From Spongiactinospora sp. TRM90649 (GTDB taxonomy: Bacteria > Actinomycetota > Actinomycetes > Streptosporangiales > Streptosporangiaceae): DNA of 64,000 nt. Of this stretch, positions 43,973 through 52,318 are shown one piece after another (position 1 is the stretch's first letter; every line of letters starts with the position of its first letter). The translations under genes were made by a program, and so were the position numbers. Where the stretch lies: contig NZ_JARLTC010000041.1 of the NCBI RefSeq assembly GCF_029382225.1, forward strand, positions 46,467-110,466, given 5' to 3'. A model generated the notes under the pieces. That model was not told the DNA's origin. It searched no databases and was given only the letters and a program-made list of their open reading frames with translations.

Positions 43973-45400
43973 ATGCGCAGCCCACGGGGGCTCAGCGTCC
44001 CGCTCCGCCTGGAGCGGGACCGGCCGGAACCACTGCAGGACCAGCTCGCGCGGCAACTGCGCCGGGCGATCGACACGGGGCGGCTCGCGCCCGGCGCGCG
44101 GATACCGTCCACGCGCGGCCTGGCGGCGATACTCCAGGTGTCGCGGGGAGTCACCCTCGCCGCCTACGAGATCCTCTTCGCGCAGGGCTACATCGACGGG
44201 CGGCACGGCTCCGGCACCTACGTCACCATGCCCGGCGGGGACGACCGCGAGGACCCGGCCGTCCACGGACCGCGCGCCACGGGGCGGAGCGACGCGCCGG
44301 TGGACATGCGGCCCGGCCGTCCCGCCTCCGAGGCGTTCCCGATCGCGGCCTGGCGCGCGGCGTGGCGGCACGCCGGGCACGCCCCGCCGCCCAGCGAGGA
44401 GCCGCCGCCGCCCGGCCTGCCCGAACTGCGGGAGGCGGTCGCGGCGCACCTGCGGGAGACCAGGGGGCTGGTCCTCGGCGAGCACGAGGTGATCATCACC
44501 GGGGGGCACGGGCACGCGCTGCTGTCGCTGCTGCACGCGCAGGCCAAGGAGTCGGGGCGGACGGCCGCCGGGCTGGAGGACCCGGCTCCGCCGCGCCTGC
44601 GGGCGGCGCTGGGCGGGCACGGCGCGGTGCTGCCGGTCCCCAACGACGGGTCCGGGGCGCGGCCCGACCTGATCCCGGCGGCCTGCGGCACGGTCGTGCT
44701 GATGCCGGAGCGCAACGACCCGCTGGGCACGCGCATGCCGACGCGGCGGCGGCACGCCGTGGCCGCGTGGGCGGCCGAGCGTGGGGGCCTGGTCGTCGAA
44801 CCGGCCTTCGACGGCGTGCTCAACCCCTCGGTCGCGCCGCGCGCCAGCGTGATGGCCCTGGGCGACCCGGCGCACACCGCCATGACCGGCACGTTCTGCG
44901 ACGTGCTGACCCCGGCCCTGCGGCTGGCGTACGCGGTCGTGCCGCGCCGCCTGGCCGCGGCGGCCGGCGAGGCCGTCGCCGCCGCGCACGCCCAGCCGTC
45001 GCTGCCGTGCCAGCGGGCGGTCGCCCACCTGCTGGCCTCCGGCTGCGTCGCGCGCCGCGCCGAGCGGCTGGCCGTGCTGTACGCCCCCAAGCGGGCCCTG
45101 GTACGGCAGGCGCTCGACGCCTGCGCCGGCGTCCGGCTGGTCGGCGCGGACACCGGCTCATCGGCCACGCTCCTGCTGCCCGCGTCCGTCCGGGCCGCCG
45201 TGATCGTGCGCGCGCTGCGCGAGCGCCACGTGCTGGTCGCCGACCTGAGCGCGTACTACCAGCGCGCCGCCGGGAACGGCATCGTGCTCGGCCACGGCCA
45301 CCTGCGCGAGGCCGCGCTGCACCGGGCGCTGCGCGTCGTCGCCCGCACGCTCGGCGAGCACGGCCTGGCCCGCGACACCGCCGGGAGGTCCGTGGCCTGA
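43973..45400 (+). CDS. MocR-type GntR regulator with degenerate aminotransferase domain
   Basis: About 475 residues. The N-terminal winged helix (EPLQDQLARQLRRAIDTGRL, IPSTRGLAAILQVSRGVTLAAYE, GSGTYV) is followed by a fold-type I aminotransferase domain. Where MocR proteins have the PLP-binding lysine in T-x-SK-x-L-x-P-x-LRLGY, this protein reads TFCDVLTPALRLAY. Lysine is replaced by Asp at about residue 310 (44900-44902) and the preceding Ser by Cys. Other PLP contacts are also altered (VEPAFDGVL for the usual DDYDSEF-type segment). It is therefore unlikely to bind PLP as a Schiff base. The ATG at 43973 has GGGGGA upstream; an ATG at 43946 is an alternative. Confidence 0.82.
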   Translation: MRSPRGLSVPLRLERDRPEPLQDQLARQLRRAIDTGRLAPGARIPSTRGLAAILQVSRGVTLAAYEILFAQGYIDGRHGSGTYVTMPGGDDREDPAVHGPRATGRSDAPVDMRPGRPASEAFPIAAWRAAWRHAGHAPPPSEEPPPPGLPELREAVAAHLRETRGLVLGEHEVIITGGHGHALLSLLHAQAKESGRTAAGLEDPAPPRLRAALGGHGAVLPVPNDGSGARPDLIPAACGTVVLMPERNDPLGTRMPTRRRHAVAAWAAERGGLVVEPAFDGVLNPSVAPRASVMALGDPAHTAMTGTFCDVLTPALRLAYAVVPRRLAAAAGEAVAAAHAQPSLPCQRAVAHLLASGCVARRAERLAVLYAPKRALVRQALDACAGVRLVGADTGSSATLLLPASVRAAVIVRALRERHVLVADLSAYYQRAAGNGIVLGHGHLREAALHRALRVVARTLGEHGLARDTAGRSVA

Positions 45401-45403
45401 GCC

Positions 45404-45949
45404 TCACCCCCGGGCGCACGAGCAGGTCATCGCCGCGCGCTCGGCGGGCCGGGGACGGCGGTGCAGGACCATCGCCACCACCATCGGCGTGAAGACCAGC
45501 GAGTTGTAGAACAGGTGCAGCTCCACCCGGGGGATCACCAGTTGCAGCACGCTGGTCGGCGCGGCCCTGCCGAACAGGAACATCCCGCTCTGGGCCTGGT
45601 AGAGCAGCAGCAGATGCTCGATGTGGTGCCACACCTGGATGCCCAGCGAGATGTTCCACCAGACGCGCGCCCGGCCCGTGAACCCCTTGCGCAGCGCGAT
45701 CAGCGCGATCAGCATGATCAACGCGTAGCCGTAGTGCATGGCCTCGGAGGTGACCAGCCAGGGGAACCACAGCCCGAGCACGCCGCGTGCCTCGGGCAGC
45801 GGCCAGCCGAGCACCCAGATCTGGATCGCCTGGACGATGTGCTCGGCCCAGTGGGCGAGCACGATGAAGAGGAAGACGTCGAGGGCGATGCGGTGGCCTC
45901 TGCCGTTGAGCGTGGTGCCGAGGCCTGGCCGCGCCGGTATGGCGGTCAT
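45404..45949 (-). CDS. Integral membrane protein, His-rich
   Basis: 181 residues with four or five hydrophobic segments, including IALDVFLFIVLAHWAEHIVQAIQI, YALIMLIALIALRK and FTPMVVAMVL. Histidines occur in or near the membrane (AHWAEH, VWHHIEH, VELHLF), which could bind metal or heme, but no known family motif is complete. The C-terminus has a CSC pair. The ATG at 45949 follows GGGAGGTAACC, a strong site. Convergent with the MocR-like gene, 3 bp apart. Function unknown. Confidence 0.75.
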   Translation of the reverse strand: MTAIPARPGLGTTLNGRGHRIALDVFLFIVLAHWAEHIVQAIQIWVLGWPLPEARGVLGLWFPWLVTSEAMHYGYALIMLIALIALRKGFTGRARVWWNISLGIQVWHHIEHLLLLYQAQSGMFLFGRAAPTSVLQLVIPRVELHLFYNSLVFTPMVVAMVLHRRPRPAERAAMTCSCARG

Positions 45950-46049
45950 GGTTACCTCCCGTCCGGGTAGTGCGCACAGGTTGTACGTGGCGGGACCCCT
46001 TCGCGGATTCACGCGTTCACAAATGTCACCCTGACGGGTCGTGGACCGC

Positions 46050-46055
46050 TAGCGT
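46050..46055 (+). promoter_or_regulatory. -10 box giving a leaderless transcript of the nucleotidyltransferase gene
   Basis: TAGCGT ends 6 nt before the ATG at 46062 and no ribosome-binding site is present. Transcription would start at or next to the start codon. Confidence 0.4.
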
Positions 46056-46061
46056 GTGGCG

Positions 46062-46685
46062 ATGTCGCGCATCGAAACGCCTTGGGGAGTGTGGGAGGCC
46101 GCGCCGCTGAGCGAGGCCGAGAAGCTTTTCGCGGGGCTGCGGGTTCCCTGGTGGGTCGCGGGAGGGCACGCCGTCGAGCTGGCCGTGCGCCAGGCGACCG
46201 GGGCCGTCCTCGACTACCGCGAGCACGCGGACCTGGACATCGGCGTGCTGCGCCGCGACCACCTGGCGGTCCGCGAGCTGCTCGCGGACTGGGACTGCCA
46301 GGTCGCCGAGCCGCCGGGCACGCTGCGGCCCTGGGTTCGCGGGGAGCCGCTGCCGGACGGCGCGCACGATGTCTGGGTGCGCGAGCACCCCGAGGGTCCG
46401 TGGCGGATCCAGGTCATGATCGAGGACTCCGACGGCGACGAGTGGGTCTACCGCCGCGACCCGCGCGTCCGCCGTCCGCTCGGCACGCTCACGATCGCCG
46501 ACGACGGGCCGCCCCGGCTGTCGCCGGAGGTCCAGCTCCTCTACAAGGCCAAGTGCCCGCGCCCCAAGGACGAGATCGACCTCGCCCGGGTGCTCCCGCT
46601 GCTCTCGGTCCTGCAACGGCGCTGGCTGGCGCGGGCGCTGCGCACCGAGCACGGCTCCCACCCCTGGTGCGCGCTGCTGGACTAG
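46062..46685 (+). CDS. Nucleotidyltransferase-fold protein (aminoglycoside adenylyltransferase-like)
   Basis: 207 residues. VPWWVAGGHAVELAVRQATG, then YREHADLDIGVLRRD, is the nucleotidyltransferase pattern with a glycine pair and two metal-binding acidic residues (DLD). The C-terminus LSPEVQLLYKAKCPRPKDEIDLARVLPLL is shared by the aminoglycoside-type and AbiEii-like minimal nucleotidyltransferases. No antitoxin-like partner is adjacent. It could modify a small molecule such as an antibiotic; the substrate cannot be read. The ATG at 46062 appears leaderless; a GTG at 46056 is possible. Confidence 0.75.
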   Translation: MSRIETPWGVWEAAPLSEAEKLFAGLRVPWWVAGGHAVELAVRQATGAVLDYREHADLDIGVLRRDHLAVRELLADWDCQVAEPPGTLRPWVRGEPLPDGAHDVWVREHPEGPWRIQVMIEDSDGDEWVYRRDPRVRRPLGTLTIADDGPPRLSPEVQLLYKAKCPRPKDEIDLARVLPLLSVLQRRWLARALRTEHGSHPWCALLD

Positions 46686-46692
46686 GCCGGGG

Positions 46693-46722
46693 TTGCACGA
46701 GAAGTGATGCATCATTTATCGT
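46693..46722 (+). promoter_or_regulatory. Leaderless promoter with internal palindrome, ArsR-like gene
   Basis: -35 TTGCAC (46693-46698), 18-nt spacer, -10 TATCGT (46717-46722), then ATG 6 nt later at 46729 without a ribosome-binding site. The spacer holds TGATGCATCA, the core of a 16-bp near-perfect palindrome (46702-46717), well placed for autorepression. Confidence 0.6.
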
Positions 46723-46728
46723 GTAACC

Positions 46729-47304
46729 ATGCCGGAGCCCAGGAGAGCCGAACTAGGCACGATCAAGGCTCTGGCCAACCCCATCCGGCAACGCATCCTC
46801 GAACACCTGCGAGACGGTCCGGCCACGTCCACGACCCTCGCCAGAGCACTCGGCATCACCACCGGTGGCACCAGCTACAACCTGCGGGTGCTGGCCCGGC
46901 ACGGGCTGGTGGAAGAGGTGCCGGAGCTGGCGCACGGGCGTGAACGCTGGTGGCGGCACGTCCCCGTGGACCTGCGGTTCGAGCCGCGCGACCGGCGTGA
47001 CAAGGACATGCGCACGGCGCTGGCGGAACTGGAACGCGGCTTCCTGGCCGCCGACCTGGACCTGTTCGATCGCTTCCAGCGGGCGCGCGGCGACATGGGG
47101 CCGTGGGGCGACGCCATGCCGTACTCGCGGGGAGAGATCCGCGTGACGCTGGAGGAGCTGGCCCGGTTCTTCGAGGAGTACATCGAACTGATCAAGCGTT
47201 ACACGCCCGATCCCGACCAGGCGCCGCCCGGCGCCCGGCTCGTACAGACCCGTTTCCTGGCGTTCCCCGACCCGGGGCCGCCGGAAGACGAACCCGAGGA
47301 GTGA
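46729..47304 (+). CDS. ArsR-type winged helix-turn-helix regulator
   Basis: 191 residues. The DNA-binding half reads LGTIKALANPIRQRILEHL, TSTTLARALGITTGGTSYNLRVL and ARHGLVEEVPE, the ArsR/SmtB-like winged helix. The second half is a charged helical region of a kind common in actinobacterial HTH proteins, without metal-ligand cysteines. It probably represses its own promoter through the palindrome in the spacer and may control the downstream hydrolase gene, although a hairpin separates them. Confidence 0.83.
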   Translation: MPEPRRAELGTIKALANPIRQRILEHLRDGPATSTTLARALGITTGGTSYNLRVLARHGLVEEVPELAHGRERWWRHVPVDLRFEPRDRRDKDMRTALAELERGFLAADLDLFDRFQRARGDMGPWGDAMPYSRGEIRVTLEELARFFEEYIELIKRYTPDPDQAPPGARLVQTRFLAFPDPGPPEDEPEE

Positions 47305-47321
47305 TCCGGGCCCGATGAGAC

Positions 47322-47355
47322 ACGGGGCCGCCGAGCGGCAACTCGGCGACCCCGT
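47322..47355 (+). terminator. Hairpin after the ArsR-like gene
   Basis: ACGGGG-C-CGCCGAG pairs with CTCGGCG-A-CCCCGT around a 6-nt loop with one mismatch, 17 nt past the stop. No U-tract. Confidence 0.5.
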
Positions 47356-47432
47356 CAGGCGAAAGCCGCATCACCTCGCCGCGAGGCGAGTCCTTACGTG
47401 AATCGACCCTCAACCAGAAAGGAGAGCACTCC

Positions 47433-48830
47433 GTGCTGTCCTTACGCAAATCAACGATCGTCGCGGTACTGCTGGTCGCGCTCACCGCGCTCTCGGCGCT
47501 CTGGGTGCCGCCCGCCACCGCCTCTACCGCCTCCACCGCCGGTCAGGTGACCCGGACGCCGGTGACCCTCCAGAACGGCGACGTGAGCCTGCGCGGCATG
47601 ATCTACGCGCCGTCCGGCGGCGGCCCGCCGCGACCGGCCATCGTCATGGTGCCCGGCGCGGGCCCACGCCGGTTGGAAGGTCTCGCCGACCAGGCCGAGG
47701 CGTTCGCCCGGCAGGGCGTCACCGCGTTGGTGTACGACAAGCGCACCACCGGCTACAGCCAGACGAACAGGTCCTTCTCCGACCTCGCGGACGACGCCCT
47801 CGCCGGGATCGGGGTCCTGCGCGGGCAGCCCGACGTCGATCCCGGCCGAGTGGGCGTCTGGGGCTTCAGCGAGGGCGGCTGGGTGGCCCCGCTGGCCGCG
47901 TCCAGGTCGGCGCAGGTCGCGTTCCTCATCACGGTCGGGGCCGGCGCGTACACCCCCGAGCGGGTGCAGGTGTGGAGCAACGCCAACTACCTCGCCCACG
48001 CGGGCGTCAGCGGGCCCCGGATCCGGCCGCTGGCCGTCAACCTCACCCGGGTGATGGTCGCCGCCGGGATGTTCGGCGCGTCCGGCCACGAGCCGGTGCC
48101 GGTCCTGCGTAAGATCCGCCAGCCCGTCCTGGGGCTGTGGGGCGAGCACGAGCGCAGCGTCCCGCCCGCTGACGGCATGCGGGTGTTCGCCGAGACCCTG
48201 CGCGCCGCCGGCAACGACCGGTACACCCTCAAGGTCGTACCCGGCGCCGACCACTCGCTGGAGGGCAGCGACGACGGCTTCTCCACGGACTCGCGGCTCG
48301 TCGCCGGGTATGTGGAAACGGTCGTCTCCTGGATCGACGGCCTGGGCTCCCGGGGAGCGCGGACCACGACCGCCTCCGCCGATCCACCGCCGGCCCAGGA
48401 GGTCGCCGCCGACCCGGTGCCGCCGCTGGCCTGGTGGGAGTCGCTGCCCGTGCAGCTCGGCGCGCTGATCCTGCTCCTGGTCGCCTTCGCGGCCTATCCG
48501 GCCGCCGCGACCCTCCGGCGTCGCGGCTCCCGGGGCGGCCCGGCCCGGCGCTGGCCCGCGCTGCTCTCCCTCACTGGGACCCTCGCCGTCTTGGGGGCCG
48601 TGCTCTACCACGGCTACCTGCTGGCGACGGCGGCGGGCGCGCCCGGGCCCGTGCTGCTCGGACGGCCAGTGGTGTGGCTGATCCTGCAGGTCATGGTGCT
48701 GTGCGCGGCGGGGACGGCGGTCGGCACGGCCCTGACCCTGGGGCGGACCAGGCGTACCGCCCGTTTCACCCTGGCCGGGGGCATCCTGCTGATCCCCTGG
48801 GCGCTCTACTGGGGCCTGCTCGTCCCATGA
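47433..48830 (+). CDS. Secreted or membrane alpha/beta hydrolase with C-terminal membrane helices
   Basis: 465 residues. The signal peptide (STIVAVLLVALTALSALWV, then PATAS) is followed by an alpha/beta-hydrolase domain with nucleophile Ser in GVWGFSEGGW, an oxyanion-type VMVPGAGP and the catalytic His in VPGADHS. From ~340 onward there are four hydrophobic segments, so the enzyme domain is tethered outside by a C-terminal membrane anchor. The GTG at 47433 has AAAGGAG eight nt upstream. A peptidase or esterase role is likely; the substrate is unknown. Confidence 0.82.
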   Translation: MLSLRKSTIVAVLLVALTALSALWVPPATASTASTAGQVTRTPVTLQNGDVSLRGMIYAPSGGGPPRPAIVMVPGAGPRRLEGLADQAEAFARQGVTALVYDKRTTGYSQTNRSFSDLADDALAGIGVLRGQPDVDPGRVGVWGFSEGGWVAPLAASRSAQVAFLITVGAGAYTPERVQVWSNANYLAHAGVSGPRIRPLAVNLTRVMVAAGMFGASGHEPVPVLRKIRQPVLGLWGEHERSVPPADGMRVFAETLRAAGNDRYTLKVVPGADHSLEGSDDGFSTDSRLVAGYVETVVSWIDGLGSRGARTTTASADPPPAQEVAADPVPPLAWWESLPVQLGALILLLVAFAAYPAAATLRRRGSRGGPARRWPALLSLTGTLAVLGAVLYHGYLLATAAGAPGPVLLGRPVVWLILQVMVLCAAGTAVGTALTLGRTRRTARFTLAGGILLIPWALYWGLLVP

Positions 48831-48883
48831 TCCCCGGCTTTCTCGTGGCCGGTCACGGGGGCCGGTCACGGGAGGTACGGGTC

Positions 48884-49336
48884 TCATCCTGGGCGGTCGC
48901 TCAGCCGGGCCAGGCGGCGCAGGGCCAGGCGGAAGAACGCCTCGCCGAGCGGCCTGGCCAGCTCCCAGCCGAGACGTCCGGCGGCCCCGAACGGCGGGCG
49001 CAACCGCTCCTCCCACACGATCGTGCTGCCGCCCGTCCGCCGCGCGACGATCTGGAACGTCCCCGTGCCGCGTACCAGCCATCCGGTATGTCGGACGGTG
49101 ACCTGATTAGGAGGATCCCATCCGGTGATCTCCATGGTGTCCACGAATCCCAGCGGCCCCAGCCCGGTGAACGCCGCCAGGTGGCTCCCCGGGCTGCGAC
49201 CGTCACCGGAGGTGACCTCCGCCCTGGTCAGCGGCATCCACTCGCGATGTCGCGGCCAGTCGGTGAGCACCCCGAACACCCGCTCAGGCCTGGCCCGCGA
49301 GTCCACCGACACCCGCACGCGCGTCTCATCCGTCAC
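48884..49336 (-). CDS. SRPBCC-family (polyketide cyclase/START-like) protein
   Basis: 150 residues with the helix-grip pattern of SRPBCC proteins: VSVDSRARPERVFGVLTDWPRHREWMP at the start and GRLGWELARPLGEAFFRLALRRLA at the end. Such proteins bind hydrophobic ligands in a deep cavity. The GTG at 49336 lies 11 bp inside the preceding gene on the same strand, so translation is coupled. Ligand unknown. Confidence 0.82.
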   Translation of the reverse strand: MTDETRVRVSVDSRARPERVFGVLTDWPRHREWMPLTRAEVTSGDGRSPGSHLAAFTGLGPLGFVDTMEITGWDPPNQVTVRHTGWLVRGTGTFQIVARRTGGSTIVWEERLRPPFGAAGRLGWELARPLGEAFFRLALRRLARLSDRPG

Positions 49337-49838
49337 CGCGCCCGCCCTCCTCCGGCCGTGCCGCCAGACAACCGGGGGCGCGCCCGGAGACCGGCCAGAC
49401 GTACGGCAGGTCGTCCGGCTCGTCGCCGAACACGGGGCGGTAGTGGCTCGGATCCTTGCGGAGCAGGGCCGAACGATGGCTCAGGTGGAAGGCGGGGTCG
49501 CCGAGCCAGGGCGGCAGCTCACCGGCGGCGGCGAGGCCGTCCTGGTCGCGCACCTCGGTGATCGCGCACGACGTGGCGAGCTCCCTGATCATGGTGCCCG
49601 CGCAGGTGTCGGCCCGCTCCATGGCGAGCCACCTCTCGCAGACGTCGAGGCCGTACCGCACCAGCGCCTCCTCATAGCCGGCCCACATGGCGACGACGGG
49701 GTGGTGCCGCCAGCCGTACCCGGGCACCGTCAGCGCCCGGAACACCTGCAACGCCTCCACCCGCTGCTTGCCCAGCCGCAACGGATCGAGCACGCCCGCC
49801 GAATCCCGGAACCCCGCGTACGGCAAGAACGTCTGCAT
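49326..49838 (-). CDS. MSMEG_6728-family conserved protein
   Basis: 170 residues. MQTFLPYAGFRDSAGVLDPLRLGKQRVEAL, then VPGYGWRHHPVVAMWAGYEEALVRYG, is the conserved core of the MSMEG_6728 family, which resembles pyrimidine-dimer DNA glycosylases of the T4 DenV type. A DNA repair role is possible but untested here. The ATG at 49838 follows GGAGGGGGCC. Its stop overlaps the SRPBCC start. Confidence 0.78.
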   Translation of the reverse strand: MQTFLPYAGFRDSAGVLDPLRLGKQRVEALQVFRALTVPGYGWRHHPVVAMWAGYEEALVRYGLDVCERWLAMERADTCAGTMIRELATSCAITEVRDQDGLAAAGELPPWLGDPAFHLSHRSALLRKDPSHYRPVFGDEPDDLPYVWPVSGRAPGCLAARPEEGGRGDG

Positions 49839-49957
49839 CGGCCCCCTCCCCCGAACATCCCCGACCACCCCACCCCACAATCCCGTCTCACCAAGGAATG
49901 TCGGTGCCATCCCTCATGATCATCACACCCGAGTCCGATACCCGTTCGAGGAGCGCC

Positions 49958-50419
49958 ATGGCCGAGATCATCAGGGTCCTGACCACCGGCAAGATCGGCA
50001 AATACCTGGAGGGAGTCGTGGACGTCGAGGACGACGGCACCGTCCACGGCCTCGACGCACGAGGAGAGCGGTGGGCCGACATCGCCGACAACGCGATGGC
50101 CCTGGAGGGCCTCTCCTTCGACGACGCCCTCATCAGGTACGAACTGTGGGACGGCACGCCGACCACGCCCCAATGGGACGAAAGCCTCTCCGGCCGCCTG
50201 CACCTGGCCACCGGGAAGGTCGCCGCACTCAGTTGCTACGGAGGTGAGTGCGACCTCCAAGAGGAGTTCGACCTGGGCCGTCCTGACCACGAATGGCATG
50301 TCAGGATCCACCGCAGGCTGCTCGCCTTCGAGGAGTTCACGCCGAGGATCATCGGCACGGCGCTGTTCAAGTTCCAGTTCTGGTCCGCGGCGCCGGATTC
50401 CCGCGAAGCGGGCGCGTGA
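49958..50419 (+). CDS. Hypothetical protein
   Basis: 153 residues, acidic, with no membrane segment or known motif. It begins AEIIRVLTTGKIGKYLEGVVDVED and has a central LSCYGGECD. The ATG at 49958 has GAGGAGC four nt upstream; in-frame ATGs at 49898 and 49916 lack this. It converges on the Ro60 gene, and a bidirectional hairpin separates the two. Not recognised. Confidence 0.65.
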   Translation: MAEIIRVLTTGKIGKYLEGVVDVEDDGTVHGLDARGERWADIADNAMALEGLSFDDALIRYELWDGTPTTPQWDESLSGRLHLATGKVAALSCYGGECDLQEEFDLGRPDHEWHVRIHRRLLAFEEFTPRIIGTALFKFQFWSAAPDSREAGA

Positions 50420-50422
50420 CCC

Positions 50423-50459
50423 GGTGACGGTCTCCCGCCTTGAATCGGAGACCGTCACC
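50423..50459. terminator. Bidirectional hairpin terminator
   Basis: GGTGACGGTCTCC and its exact complement form a 13-bp stem with an 11-nt loop. It sits in the 48-bp gap between the converging hypothetical gene and the Ro60 gene. Confidence 0.7.
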
Positions 50460-50467
50460 AGGCCGGG

Positions 50468-52126
50468 TCACCGGAAGAAGCCGTTCACGACCAGCGGCAG
50501 GCTCGCGTCGAGGCCCGCCACGTTCAGCACTCCGGCGTCCCGGGGGTCGCCGATCGTGTGGCCGGCCGCCGTCATGGCCGCGACGACGACGCGCGCGTCC
50601 GGATTGACCGCCGCGCGGTAAGCGTCGAGCGCCTGCGCGGGGTGCGAATCCCCCGCCCAGGTCTCGTTGTCGGTGAGGACCACGACACCGTCCGCCTCGA
50701 ACCCCTTGCGCCGCGCCCAGTCGAACGGCAGCGCCAGGTTCGTGCCGCCGCCCGAGGGCCGCCACGAGACGATCTCCCGCAGGTTCGTCCGCCGCGTCAC
50801 CCTCGACCTGTGCACGGCGGTGTCCACGTCGATGACGTGCGCGCCGCCCCGCTCCAGACGGCAGAGCATGACCGCCATCGCGTTCGCCACCTCGTACGGG
50901 GTGCCGATCCGCGACCCGCCGACGATGACGGGTTGGTATTGCATCGACCCCGAGGAGTCCACCGCGACCAGCAGCCGCTTGCCCGTCGGCTCGACACCGC
51001 CGAACGACAGTTCGTAGGTCTCCTCCAGCGCGTCGAGGATCGCCGGGACCGGCTCCCAGCGGTGCTCCTTGGCGCGTGCGTCCGGCCTGCTGTGCCCCGA
51101 GGCGTAGACGCGCATGGCCAGCCAGGCGTCCATCGGATGGATCCGGGCCCGCAGCAGCGCCCCGGCGTCCGTGAGCCGCGCCACGGCACGGCGGGTGGCG
51201 CCGGACCGCGGCCCGAGCGTGCCGATGCGGGTCATCCGTGCGAGGTTCCGCAGCAGCGCGGTCATGCCCACGGTGCCCACCAGGGCGTCCCACACCACCG
51301 GCTCACGCAGCATCGCGTCCGGAAGGAACTCCCACGGCACACCCGCCTCGGTGACGACCCGCACGGCCTGCTCGGCCGTGGTGACCGCCTTGGCGGTGAG
51401 GAACCGGTCGATCGCCGGCAACTCATCACGGGCCTCGTCGTCGCTCACGTTCCCGGCGATCCACCCGAACAGCGTCGCGCGCTCCTTCGAGTCGGCGACC
51501 GGGTGGGCGATGCGCAGCACGTCGCGCATTGAGAACGACTCCCCCTGCGGCGTCCTGCGCTGCGCGGCCTTGCACGCCCGGAACGCCACGTCGTCAGGGG
51601 TGCCCTGGAGCAGCCACGACCCGAGCGCGGTGCGCAGCGACCGCCCGGCGACCGGCGCGACGCCACGCGAGGTCGGCTTGCCGCCCTGGTTCTTGTAGTG
51701 GCCGAAGAACTGCGCCAGGTGGTCGGTCGTCCGCGCCACCTTGGTCAGCGCCGCCGTGGCCGCCTGGCGGGTGTCCGCGTCGCCGCGCGCGTAGCAGGCG
51801 GCCAGCGCGAACAGCGCCGGGCGGTTCTTCGGCGCGCGGGGCGGCCGGGCGGTGGAGATCTCGGTGAGCATCGCGACGACCCGGGGACCGTCCTGCGCGA
51901 TCGCCTCGAACAGCACGGCCACGTTCTCCGCGGTCAGCCGGTCCTCGCCCACGTAGTAGGTGCCGCCCGTGGTGCCGAGGATCAGGAAGTCCTCCACGCG
52001 GGTCCACAGGTCCTTGGCGAAGACATGGCCGCCCCCGGAATTGCGCACCTGGTCGCTGCGCCCCGGCATGCGCCGGTTCTGCGGGGTGGTGAACGCCGAC
52101 ACGGCGGCGAGGGGATCGCGTGCCAT
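50468..52126 (-). CDS. rsr: Ro60-like TROVE-domain RNA-binding protein
   Basis: 552 residues. The alpha-helical TROVE ring spans ~10-370 (FTTPQNRRMPGRSDQVRNSGGGHVFAKD at the start, split here by family convention; FFGHYKNQGGKP; GTPDDVAFRACK). A von Willebrand A domain follows, with a complete MIDAS DSSGSM (~389-394) and a later acidic residue in VVVLTDNETWAG. Bacterial Ro60 (Rsr) binds misfolded RNAs in its ring and Y RNAs on its outside, and acts in rRNA maturation and stress RNA turnover. The ATG at 52126 follows AAGGAGCTTTCACC. The closest predicted Y RNA ends 20 nt upstream on the same strand. Confidence 0.9.
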   Translation of the reverse strand: MARDPLAAVSAFTTPQNRRMPGRSDQVRNSGGGHVFAKDLWTRVEDFLILGTTGGTYYVGEDRLTAENVAVLFEAIAQDGPRVVAMLTEISTARPPRAPKNRPALFALAACYARGDADTRQAATAALTKVARTTDHLAQFFGHYKNQGGKPTSRGVAPVAGRSLRTALGSWLLQGTPDDVAFRACKAAQRRTPQGESFSMRDVLRIAHPVADSKERATLFGWIAGNVSDDEARDELPAIDRFLTAKAVTTAEQAVRVVTEAGVPWEFLPDAMLREPVVWDALVGTVGMTALLRNLARMTRIGTLGPRSGATRRAVARLTDAGALLRARIHPMDAWLAMRVYASGHSRPDARAKEHRWEPVPAILDALEETYELSFGGVEPTGKRLLVAVDSSGSMQYQPVIVGGSRIGTPYEVANAMAVMLCRLERGGAHVIDVDTAVHRSRVTRRTNLREIVSWRPSGGGTNLALPFDWARRKGFEADGVVVLTDNETWAGDSHPAQALDAYRAAVNPDARVVVAAMTAAGHTIGDPRDAGVLNVAGLDASLPLVVNGFFR

Positions 52127-52145
52127 GGTGAAAGCTCCTTCGACT

Positions 52146-52311
52146 CTGGACGGAGCGGATATGGGAGTGTCCACCGGACGTGAGCCAGAAGCGCTACCTG
52201 ACTGCGCCACCGCCCGGCGCCACTGCCTGGGCGGGCAGGATTCGAACCTGCGACCCTCTGATCAGATGACCGATCGACTTCGACCCGCTCCTCGCGCTCA
52301 TCGCCTCCGCA
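52146..52311 (-). ncRNA. Y RNA-like (YrlA-type) RNA, copy 1, with permuted tRNA module
   Basis: Read on the minus strand: T arm GCAGG-TTCGAAT-CCTGC (52251-52235), acceptor-like strand CCGCCC, 13-nt loop, partner GGGCGG (52215-52210), then the D arm GCGC-AGTCAGGTA-GCGC. Thus the T arm precedes the D arm and the acceptor stem is closed by a loop, a circularly permuted tRNA. CAGAG pairs with TTCTG outside it, and CTG-CGGAG pairs with CTCCG-TC-CAG at the ends (52311 and 52146). It lies directly before rsr. Not an ordinary tRNA: there is no continuous anticodon arm. Confidence 0.75.
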
Positions 52312-52318
52312 GGTGGCA

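Noticed and set aside
43973..45400. Active PLP-dependent aminotransferase
   Set aside because: The Schiff-base lysine is replaced by Asp, so aminotransferase chemistry is not expected.
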